5,019 bases of DNA from Desulfovibrio sp. (lineage in GTDB: Bacteria; Desulfobacterota; Desulfovibrionia; Desulfovibrionales; Desulfovibrionaceae). The notes below the pieces were generated by a model. It searched no databases. It was given only the letters and a program-made list of their open reading frames with translations, and was not told the origin of the DNA. Numbering within the stretch: the stretch's first letter is position 1; every line of letters begins with the position of its first letter. Both the position numbers and the translations under genes were made by a program. Location: assembly GCA_022837365.1 (NCBI GenBank), contig JALHHV010000242.1, forward strand, positions 1-5,019, in the 5' to 3' direction. Positions 1 to 5,019 of the stretch are shown one piece after another.

Positions 1-248
1 TGGACCACCCGGCCGCGCTGGAACTGCGCGACATCCTGGCCCGCAACCGGGCCGCCGGGCTGACCCAGGTGGTCTCGGTGCACGAACTGGAGCCGGTGGT
101 GGACATGGCCGACCTGATGCTGGTGCTGGACGGGGGGCGGCAGGCGCTGTTCGGCCCGCCCGCCGCAGTGCTGGACCGGGTGCGCGCCCACGGCATCCGC
201 CCGCCCTGCTCGTGGACCGCGCGGCGGGAGATCGTTCCCTACGAGTAG
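1..248 (+). CDS. ABC transporter ATP-binding protein, C-terminal part (ECF/cobalt-type style)
   Basis: This is the 3' end of a gene that begins outside the window; the reading frame uses codons starting at position 3 and stops with TAG at 246-248, giving 81 visible residues. The first residues (DHPAALELRDIL) fit the segment just after the D-loop of an ABC ATPase. VVSVHEL carries the switch-region histidine (H-loop) that contacts the ATP gamma-phosphate. The following ADLMLVLDGGR and FGPPAAVL match the usual end of the nucleotide-binding domain. The Walker A, Walker B and signature motifs would lie upstream and are not visible. The tail 'RAHGIRPP' resembles energy-coupling-factor or cobalt/nickel importer ATPases (EcfA/CbiO style), so a cytoplasmic ATPase driving vitamin or metal uptake is plausible, but the substrate cannot be told. 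It converges with the exporter gene, with only 20 bp between the two stops, so it belongs to a different transcription unit. Confidence 0.85.
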   Translation, partial: DHPAALELRDILARNRAAGLTQVVSVHELEPVVDMADLMLVLDGGRQALFGPPAAVLDRVRAHGIRPPCSWTARREIVPYE

Positions 249-268
249 CGGGCCGCCCGGCAGCCCCG

Positions 269-1312
269 CTACCGGCGGCGGCCGGTGCCCAGCGCCACGC
301 CCACCATGACCACGGCGGCGGCCAGCATCTGGGTGGCGTTCAGGGTTTCGCCCAGCCACAGCCAGCCGAACCCCACGGCGGTCACCGGCACCAAGTTGAT
401 GAACGCGCCCACGCTGCTGGCGGGCAGGTGGCTGGTGGCCCAGTTGAACAGGCCGAAGGCGCCCAGCGAGGCCCCCGCGCCAAGGTAGACCACGGCCAGC
501 ACCACGTCGGCGGGCCACTGCCCCGCGCCGGTGAGCACGGCATGCGCGCCGGGCGCGAAGAACAGCGCCCCGGCCAAGGTCTGCAACGCCGTCAGGGTCC
601 ACGGGTTCCAGCGGAAGCCGCCGCATTCCCCGTGTCCCCCATGTGCGGACAGCCTGCGCACCAGCAGCATGTTGCCCGCCGCGCAGGCCATGGCCAGGAG
701 TTCCAGCATGTTGCCCAGGAGCGGGTCGGGCGCGGATTCGGTGCCCGCGCCGCCGGACAGGGTCAGCCAGGCCACCCCGGCGCACGAGAACGCCACCCCC
801 ACCCACAGCCGGGGCGAAGGCCGCTCGCCCAGCAGCAGCCACGCGCCCGCGCCCACCAGCAGCGGCACCGAGGCGGAAATGACCCCGGCCTGCGAGGCCG
901 TGGTAAGTTGCATGGCCTTGGATTCGAACAGAAAGTACAGGCAGGGCTGCAACAGCACCGTGGGCAGGAGCAGCAGTTTGTGCCGGCGGGGCACGCCGCT
1001 CCAGAACCCGCGCCGCACCAGCGTGCCGGAAGGGGCCACGGCCACGGTGCGGGCGGGGAACAGCCGGGCGGTGAACGGTGCCAGCAGCGCCATGGCCACC
1101 ATCATGCGCGCCCACATCAGCGGCATGGGGCCAAGGGCCTGCACGGCCACCTTCATGGCCGGAAAGGACAGGCCCCACAGGGTCACCGCGCCCAGGGCCG
1201 CCAGACCGGGCAACAGCAGGGAGGGACGGGCGGGGGCGTTGCCGGAAAGGTTGGCGGTGCCGGTGATGTCGGCAGCGGGGGCGGCAGGGGCGCAGGGTGC
1301 GGAATCGGACAT
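269..1312 (-). CDS. EamA/DMT-superfamily exporter, two EamA repeats
   Basis: The 347-residue product is an inner-membrane protein of the drug/metabolite transporter superfamily, whose members mostly export amino acids or other small metabolites. Two EamA repeats are visible, about residues 33-186 and 200-342, together giving about ten hydrophobic segments. Each repeat ends with the family's Gly-Glu turn: LLLGERPSP near 160-167 and LWLGETLN near 318-325. The first repeat has the typical opening LWGLSFPAMKVA (45-56), and the second has VGAFINLVPV (301-310). Residues 1-30 form an Ala/Pro-rich tail before helix 1. A basic loop at 95-112 is probably cytoplasmic, which makes the protein longer than the usual 290-310 residues. 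The ATG at 1312 is supported by a GGAGA ribosome-binding site at 1321-1325, 8 nt upstream. The gene lies 135 bp downstream of the AraC regulator in the same direction and may be its target. The substrate is not predictable from the sequence. Confidence 0.88.
   Translation of the reverse strand: MSDSAPCAPAAPAADITGTANLSGNAPARPSLLLPGLAALGAVTLWGLSFPAMKVAVQALGPMPLMWARMMVAMALLAPFTARLFPARTVAVAPSGTLVRRGFWSGVPRRHKLLLLPTVLLQPCLYFLFESKAMQLTTASQAGVISASVPLLVGAGAWLLLGERPSPRLWVGVAFSCAGVAWLTLSGGAGTESAPDPLLGNMLELLAMACAAGNMLLVRRLSAHGGHGECGGFRWNPWTLTALQTLAGALFFAPGAHAVLTGAGQWPADVVLAVVYLGAGASLGAFGLFNWATSHLPASSVGAFINLVPVTAVGFGWLWLGETLNATQMLAAAVVMVGVALGTGRRR
271..286. other. Short perfect hairpin at the convergent gene ends
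   Basis: ACCGGC (271-276) and GCCGGT (281-286) form a perfect 6-bp stem with a 4-nt loop. The hairpin lies over the last codons and stop of the exporter gene and directly beyond the stop of the ABC ATPase. Its position between converging genes would suit a bidirectional transcription stop. Neither strand carries a T-run after the stem, so it does not meet the normal form of an intrinsic terminator. In DNA this GC-rich, such a hairpin may also arise by chance. Confidence 0.25.
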
Positions 1313-1447
1313 GGAAGGCGTCTCCGTGAAGTTATGATGTGCGCCGGATGTACCGCGTTGCGGGGCGGTGCGTCTTGCACGGAGTTTTTGCAGGAAATTG
1401 CGGTGGGGGGCGGGGGCGCGGGGCCGTCGGAGGCGGGGGTGCGCGCC
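1313..1447 (-). promoter_or_regulatory. Spacer between araC-type gene and exporter; possible control region
   Basis: This 135-bp spacer is the longest internal noncoding stretch. It holds three things: a G-run tract at 1405-1439, an AT-richer island at about 1381-1400, and repeated TTGCA words. TTGCA occurs at 1375-1379 and 1388-1392, with a shorter TTGC at 1398-1401, all in the same orientation. AraC proteins usually bind direct repeats, so these words could be an operator for the neighbouring regulator. I see no convincing -35/-10 pair. CATAAC, near 1331-1336 on the minus strand, is a weak -10 candidate without a matching -35. A small hairpin (CCGC 1353-1356 with GCGG 1360-1363) is also present. 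Confidence 0.3.
1405..1439 (+). other. G-run tract with quadruplex potential
   Basis: The plus strand carries four G-runs of at least four bases: 1405-1410, 1412-1416, 1420-1423 and 1435-1439. They are separated by 1, 3 and 11 nt. This could fold as a G-quadruplex with one long loop. The G-rich strand is the template for the minus-strand genes, and the tract lies immediately after the AraC stop codon. It might slow polymerase between the regulator and the exporter. In a genome of this GC content it may equally have no function. Confidence 0.35.
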
Positions 1448-2272
1448 TCAGCGCGACAGGTACTGCCCCGGCGTGGCCCCCACGTAGCGGCGGAAGGTGT
1501 TGGCGAAGTGGCTCTGGTCCACGAAGCCCGTCTCCTGCGCTGCGTCGGCCATGGCCCAGCCCCGGCGCAGCAGCAACTTGGCGCGGTCCACGCGCAACTG
1601 GGTGTGGTAGGCGTGCGGGGTCATGCCCGTGGCGTCGCGGAACACCCGCAGCATGTGGAACCGGCTGAGGCCCGTGGCCCCGGCCAGGTCTTCCAGCGTC
1701 ACCTTGTGTGCCAGCCGTTCGGCAAGGTAGGCGCGCACCCGGCGCACGGCCGCGTTGCCGTCGCGGGCGGTGACGGCTTCCGGCCGCACCCCGCCGTGGC
1801 GGGCCAGCACCAGCGAGAAGGCTCCCACCATGGCCGACTGGCGGGCCAGCAGTTCCGCGCCGTCGGCCACCAGGTCGCTGAGGCGCAGGAAGGCGCGCAG
1901 CACGTCGGCGTCGGGCACGATGAGCCTGCGGAAGTCGGGCGGGCCCGCGTCGCGGCCGCCCAGTTCCACGGCCACGCGGTGCAGCCAGCACGGGTCCGCG
2001 TAGAACATGCGGTAGGTGGCGGGCACGCCGCGTTCCGGTTCGCCGCTGTGCACTTCGCCGGGGTTGAACAGGCAGACCTGCCCGCCCACCACCACGGAAC
2101 TGCGCCGGGAACGGCCGTGGCAGTAGTTCGCGCCTTCCTCCATCAGGCCCACGGCGTACTGCTCGTGGGTGTGCTTGGGGAAGGTGTGCGCGCTGCGGAG
2201 CACCCGGTTGGTCTCCAGACCGTCCAGGTCGTCGCTGCGCCAGTAGCGCACGTTTTCGAGGGGCTGCCGCAT
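1448..2272 (-). CDS. AraC-family transcriptional regulator
   Basis: The 274-residue product is a cytoplasmic DNA-binding regulator of normal AraC-family length. The N-terminal half is an AraC-type cupin sensor: HTHEQYAVGLMEEG (34-47) and GGQVCLFNPGEVHSGEP (63-79) are typical strands of the ligand-binding barrel. The C-terminal part has the two helix-turn-helix motifs of the AraC/XylS DNA-binding domain. The first is LEDLAGATGLSRFHMLRVFR (about 193-212). The second is ADAAQETGFVDQSHFANTFR (242-261), ending in the family signature RRYVGATPGQY. The frame stays open far upstream inside the dehydrogenase gene. The ATG at 2272 is preferred because GGAG lies at 2279-2282, 6 nt upstream, and the cupin homology begins just after it. 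The ATG follows the dehydrogenase stop by 11 nt, so co-transcription and coupled translation are likely. Regulators with this layout often control an adjacent exporter gene, here the EamA protein; this link, and the ligand, are inference. Confidence 0.9.
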   Translation of the reverse strand: MRQPLENVRYWRSDDLDGLETNRVLRSAHTFPKHTHEQYAVGLMEEGANYCHGRSRRSSVVVGGQVCLFNPGEVHSGEPERGVPATYRMFYADPCWLHRVAVELGGRDAGPPDFRRLIVPDADVLRAFLRLSDLVADGAELLARQSAMVGAFSLVLARHGGVRPEAVTARDGNAAVRRVRAYLAERLAHKVTLEDLAGATGLSRFHMLRVFRDATGMTPHAYHTQLRVDRAKLLLRRGWAMADAAQETGFVDQSHFANTFRRYVGATPGQYLSR

Positions 2273-2283
2273 GCCGGGCTCCG

Positions 2284-3465
2284 CTAGCGGTACGCCTTCT
2301 CGAAGATGGCGATCACCGCGTCCTCGCGCAGGTCCACCGGGGTGACGGCGAACAGTCCGCCCATGGTCTCGCGAGCGTTGCGGGCCAAGGCGGGAATCTC
2401 GTCGCGGGTCACCCCGTAGTCGGACATCTTCAGGCCGTCCAGCCCCACGGCGGCGATGAGCTTGCGCAGGGCGGTGACCAGGGCCAGCCCCTGTTCGCGC
2501 AGGTCCATGCCCTCGATGTCCTCGCCCATGGTCACGGCCAGGTCCGCGCAGCGCTTGGGCTGGAAGCGGGCCATCACTTCGAAGTAGGGCAGGGAGAGCA
2601 TCACCAGCCCCGCGCCGTGCGGCAGCGCCGGGTGGTGGGCCGACAGGGCGTGTTCCAGCGAATGGTGCGAGATGCACGACGACAGCGATTCGCACAGCCC
2701 GGCCGCCGTGGACGCCCACGCCAGCATGGTGCGCACCTGCACCGAACTGCCGTCCTTCACCGCCTGCGGCAGGAACTGGGTGATCAGGCTGACCGCCTCC
2801 AGCGCCAGCAGGTCGCTGGACGGCTGGCGCGCCGTGGAAAGATACGCCTCGGCCGCGTGGAAGAAGGCGTCCATGCCGGTCATGGCCGTCACCGCCGGGG
2901 GCACGCTGACCATCAGCATGGGGTCCACGATGGACAGCGCGGGGTAGGTGGAATCGTCGCCCCAGCCTGTCTTTTCGTTGGTGTCCTCGCGGGTGATGAC
3001 CGTCCACGGGTCGGCCTCGGTGCCGGTGCCCGCCGTGGTGGGAATGGCCACCACCGGCAGGGCCGGGCGCTCCGGCCGCTTGCGGCCGCCGGTGCCGCTC
3101 TGGATGTAGTCCCAGTAGGAGCCGGGGTTGGCGGCGGCCAGGGCGATGGCCTTGGCGGAATCGATGCTGCTGCCCCCGCCAAGGCCCAGCACGAAGTCGC
3201 AGCCTTCGGCGCGGGCCAGCGCCGCGCCCTCGTCCACGTGGGTGAGGACGGGGTTGGGCTGGATTTTTTCAAAGACCACGGTGGTGCAGCCGTTCTGCGC
3301 CAGCAGGGCCAGCACCTTGTCCAGGTGCCCGGTGCGGCGCATGGAGCCGCCCGCGCTGACCACCACCAGCGCCTTGCGGCCCGGCAGGCGGGTGCGGCCA
3401 AGCTCGGCCAGCCTGCCCGCGCCGAAGACGATGCGGGTGGGCATGTGGAAGGTGAAGTCGAGCAT
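2284..3465 (-). CDS. Iron-containing alcohol dehydrogenase (group III)
   Basis: The 393-residue product is a cytoplasmic NAD(P)-dependent, metal-dependent alcohol dehydrogenase of the FucO/AdhB family, full length for that family (about 380-400). The N-terminal dinucleotide-binding domain has GGGSSIDSAKA (96-106) and IPTTAGTGTEA (141-151). The all-helical C-terminal domain carries the likely iron ligands Asp199 and His203 (MDAFFHAAEAY), His268 (in HHSLEH) and His283 (LPHGAGL), matching the Asp-His-His-His set known from E. coli FucO. The spacing between the last two conserved histidine blocks is one residue longer than in FucO, so it is not a FucO orthologue. The substrate is unknown; short-chain alcohols or aldehydes are usual for the family. 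The ATG at 3465 has a strong AAGGAGA ribosome-binding site at 3471-3477. The gene starts inside the overrunning frame of the aminopeptidase and is followed closely by the AraC gene, so it is the middle gene of a likely operon. Confidence 0.93.
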   Translation of the reverse strand: MLDFTFHMPTRIVFGAGRLAELGRTRLPGRKALVVVSAGGSMRRTGHLDKVLALLAQNGCTTVVFEKIQPNPVLTHVDEGAALARAEGCDFVLGLGGGSSIDSAKAIALAAANPGSYWDYIQSGTGGRKRPERPALPVVAIPTTAGTGTEADPWTVITREDTNEKTGWGDDSTYPALSIVDPMLMVSVPPAVTAMTGMDAFFHAAEAYLSTARQPSSDLLALEAVSLITQFLPQAVKDGSSVQVRTMLAWASTAAGLCESLSSCISHHSLEHALSAHHPALPHGAGLVMLSLPYFEVMARFQPKRCADLAVTMGEDIEGMDLREQGLALVTALRKLIAAVGLDGLKMSDYGVTRDEIPALARNARETMGGLFAVTPVDLREDAVIAIFEKAYR

Positions 3466-4882
3466 GGCGGTCTCCTTGGGCTGTGCGCCACGGGCGCGCG
3501 GTGGTGGTGTGCATGGACAGCACCGCCGGGCCGAAGTCGATGATGTCCATGCCGTAGGCGGCCAGGTACATGGCCACGGTGCCGCCGCCCCCGCCGTCCA
3601 CGCGGCCCAGTTCCGCCATCTGCCACGGAATCTTGCGGCCGTTCAGCACGCCGCGCAGCCAGCCCACGTATTCGGGGTGGGCGTCGTTGGCCTCGTACTT
3701 GCCCCGGTGCCCGGTGAACTTGCAGAAGCAGGGGCCATGGCCGATGACGGCGGCGTTGAGCTTTTCGTGCAGTTCCTGCCAGTCGGGGTCCATGGCGGCG
3801 TGCACGTCGGCGGACAGGGCGCGGGTGGCCAGCATCACGTCGCTGAAGCGCGCGGCGGGCTGCCACGCGGCGATGAGGTCTTCGATGCAGTATTCGAAGA
3901 AGCGCGACTTGGCCCCGGTGGAGCCTTCCGAGCCGATCTCCTCCTTGTCCCAGAACAGCACGCACTGCGGCTGCTGCGGGTTTTCCGCCGCCAGCAGGGC
4001 CTCCAGCGCGGCGAACACGCAGATGCGGTCGTCCTGCCCGTAGCCGCCGACGAGGGAACCATCCAGCCCCACGTAGCGGGCGGGACCGGCGGGCACGGCC
4101 TGCAACTCGGCGGAGTACAGGTCTTCCTCACGGATACCGTACTTTTCGTGGAGCAGGGCCAGCATGCGCGCCTTGATCGGATCCTTGGGGGCGTCCTTTT
4201 TGGCGGGGGCGCTGGCCGGGGCGTCGGGCGGAGTTTCGGAGGCAGCGGCGGAGGCGTCCACGCCGTTTCCTTCCGTCACGGGCCTGGGCGCGGGCCGGTG
4301 TCCCAGCACGATGTTCAGCTTTTCGCCCTCGAAGGCGTCGGCGATGGTCTGCCCGGCCTGCTTCTGGGCCAGATGGGGCAGCAGGTCGGCGATGGTGAAC
4401 ACCGGCTCCGCCGGGTCCTCGCCCAGGGTGACGCGCACCGATTCGCCGTTCTCCTTCACCACCACGCCGTGCAGGGCCAGCGGGCGGGCCAGCCACTGGT
4501 ACTTGCGGATGCCGCCGTAATAATGGGTCTTGGCCTGGCCGATGCCCGCCTGTTCCTGCAACGGACGCTGCTTGAGGTCGAGGCGGGGCGTGTCCGCGTG
4601 GGCGCCGATGAGCCGCAACCCCTGCGACAGCGGGGCGCGGCCCTTGCGGGCGATGAACACGGTCTTGCCCTTGAACACCCGGTAGACCTTGTCGTGCGCG
4701 AAGTTTTCGGTGTAGCCCGCCGCGCGCAGGCGCGTGACCACGTAGTCCACGGTTTCGCGCTCGGTCTTGCAGCGGGACAGGAAGTCCACGTAGCGGTCGG
4801 CCAGTTCGCGCATGGCGGCCTGATGCTCGTCGCCGGCGTAGGCTTCCCAGCAGTTGGTGGTCTCGAAGTCGAGTTTGTCCAT
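3269..4882 (-). CDS. M18 zinc aminopeptidase with its C-terminal end replaced by an out-of-frame overrun
   Basis: M18 (aspartyl/ApeA-type) aminopeptidases are cytoplasmic two-zinc enzymes that trim N-terminal residues from peptides. All five metal ligands can be placed: His95 (GAHADTP), Asp284 (GYGQDDRI), Glu315 (FWDKEEIGSEG), Asp359 (ALSADVH) and His458 (VLSMH). The supporting Asp97 and catalytic-base Glu314 are also present. An Ala/Pro/Lys-rich stretch at about 203-233 looks like a flexible insertion. The ATG at 4882 has AAAGGA at 4889-4894, 6 nt upstream. Homology stops right after His458 (codon 3509-3511). Family members continue with 'S-P-[FY]-E' and a final helix of about 25-35 residues, absent here. 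The frame runs on for 79 unrelated residues, about 65 of them overlapping the dehydrogenase start by 197 nt, to a TGA at 3269-3271. The gene thus looks 3'-truncated by deletion or mis-joining, and activity is uncertain. It is first in the minus-strand set. Confidence 0.85.
   Translation of the reverse strand: MDKLDFETTNCWEAYAGDEHQAAMRELADRYVDFLSRCKTERETVDYVVTRLRAAGYTENFAHDKVYRVFKGKTVFIARKGRAPLSQGLRLIGAHADTPRLDLKQRPLQEQAGIGQAKTHYYGGIRKYQWLARPLALHGVVVKENGESVRVTLGEDPAEPVFTIADLLPHLAQKQAGQTIADAFEGEKLNIVLGHRPAPRPVTEGNGVDASAAASETPPDAPASAPAKKDAPKDPIKARMLALLHEKYGIREEDLYSAELQAVPAGPARYVGLDGSLVGGYGQDDRICVFAALEALLAAENPQQPQCVLFWDKEEIGSEGSTGAKSRFFEYCIEDLIAAWQPAARFSDVMLATRALSADVHAAMDPDWQELHEKLNAAVIGHGPCFCKFTGHRGKYEANDAHPEYVGWLRGVLNGRKIPWQMAELGRVDGGGGGTVAMYLAAYGMDIIDFGPAVLSMHTTTARPWRTAQGDRHARLHLPHAHPHRLRRGQAGRAWPHPPAGPQGAGGGQRGRLHAPHRAPGQGAGPAGAERLHHRGL
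3471..3477 (-). promoter_or_regulatory. Ribosome-binding site of the alcohol dehydrogenase
   Basis: AAGGAGA reads on the minus strand at 3477-3471, 5 nt before the ATG at 3463-3465. It fixes the dehydrogenase start. It lies inside the open frame that continues from the aminopeptidase, so ribosomes finishing that frame would pass over it and over the first 197 nt of the dehydrogenase. Confidence 0.75.
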
Positions 4883-5019
4883 GAGGGATCCTTTCGGGGA
4901 AGATGCCCGTATGTGGTGCGGCGCGAAACCGCGAAGGTTTGCGGGTGGCGCGCGGTGCTGTGCAACGCGGCGAAGGACTAGGTAATATCTCTTGCGGCGG
5001 GGGGCAACCAGGGGATGGG
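4883..5019 (-). promoter_or_regulatory. Leader and possible promoter of the aminopeptidase operon
   Basis: These 137 bp precede the aminopeptidase ATG and run to the window edge; no convincing gene lies here. Reading on the minus strand, TATTAC (4982-4987) could be a -10 box, with TGGTTG (5005-5010) as a poor -35 at 17-nt spacing. It is the most AT-rich spot in the region, which is the main support. Downstream, in the would-be leader RNA, AAACC (4926-4930) and GGTTT (4936-4940) form a 5-bp stem with a 5-nt loop. GCGCG (4921-4925) and CGCGC (4949-4953) could extend it across an 8-nt bulge. No T-run follows, so it is not a clear attenuator. Confidence 0.3.

Noticed and set aside
249..286. Intrinsic terminator between the convergent genes
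   Set aside because: A hairpin exists at 271-286 but neither strand has a following T-run, so only a low-confidence hairpin is listed.
212..2287. A 691-codon open frame on the plus strand opposite the exporter and regulator genes
   Set aside because: It is His/Gly/Arg/Gln-rich with no recognisable domain and lies antisense to two clear protein families. Long antisense frames are expected in DNA this rich in GC.
1448..3007. A 519-residue minus-strand fusion of an N-terminal extension to the AraC regulator
   Set aside because: The first 245 residues are an out-of-frame translation of the dehydrogenase gene with no domain. The ATG at 2272 has its own ribosome-binding site and gives a normal-length AraC protein.
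3466..3520. Programmed frameshift that would restore the aminopeptidase C-terminus
   Set aside because: Neither alternative frame after His458 encodes anything like the family's C-terminal helix, and there is no slippery heptamer at the junction.
3128..4981. A 617-codon open frame on the plus strand opposite the aminopeptidase and dehydrogenase
   Set aside because: The composition is low-complexity Gly/Val/His/Arg and it is antisense to well-supported enzymes; it is a GC shadow.
1..5019. CRISPR array, tRNA, rRNA, insertion sequence, toxin-antitoxin or phage-defence genes
   Set aside because: I found no repeat-spacer pattern, RNA gene, transposase motif, terminal inverted repeats or defence domain on either strand.

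Overview
The window is very GC-rich, densely coded DNA with almost no spacer. Four genes lie head to tail on the minus strand, and the tail of a fifth gene on the plus strand converges on them. Base composition, the anaerobe-type iron alcohol dehydrogenase and the M18 aminopeptidase would suit a high-GC Desulfovibrio-type deltaproteobacterium (Desulfobacterota). That placement is an impression from protein style; no marker gene is present to prove it.

Layout from left to right. Positions 1-248 (+) hold the C-terminal part of an ABC transporter ATPase, of the energy-coupling-factor/cobalt-importer style. After a 20-bp convergent gap comes an EamA/DMT-family 10-helix exporter (269-1312, -). A 135-bp spacer (1313-1447) follows, with a G-run tract and a small AT-richer island. 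Next are an AraC-family regulator (1448-2272, -), an iron-dependent alcohol dehydrogenase (2284-3465, -) and an M18 zinc aminopeptidase (3269-4882, -). The last 137 bp is the leader and possible promoter region of the aminopeptidase.

In transcription order the minus-strand set reads aminopeptidase, alcohol dehydrogenase, AraC regulator, exporter. The first three are so tightly packed that one transcript is likely: the aminopeptidase frame runs into the dehydrogenase, and the regulator ATG follows the dehydrogenase stop by 11 nt. The exporter is separated by 135 bp. It may be read through or have its own AraC-controlled promoter, because AraC proteins of this layout often sit beside small-molecule exporters.

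The most unusual observation is at the aminopeptidase/dehydrogenase junction. The aminopeptidase matches its family up to the last zinc-ligand histidine (residue 458, codon 3509-3511). The family's usual C-terminal segment of roughly 25-35 residues is then missing. The frame instead runs 43 nt to the dehydrogenase ATG and a further 197 nt, out of frame, inside the dehydrogenase gene. This looks like a deletion or rearrangement, or an assembly error, that joined the two genes. I see no CRISPR array, tRNA, rRNA, insertion sequence or defence system, and most of the window looks like ordinary metabolic gene content.
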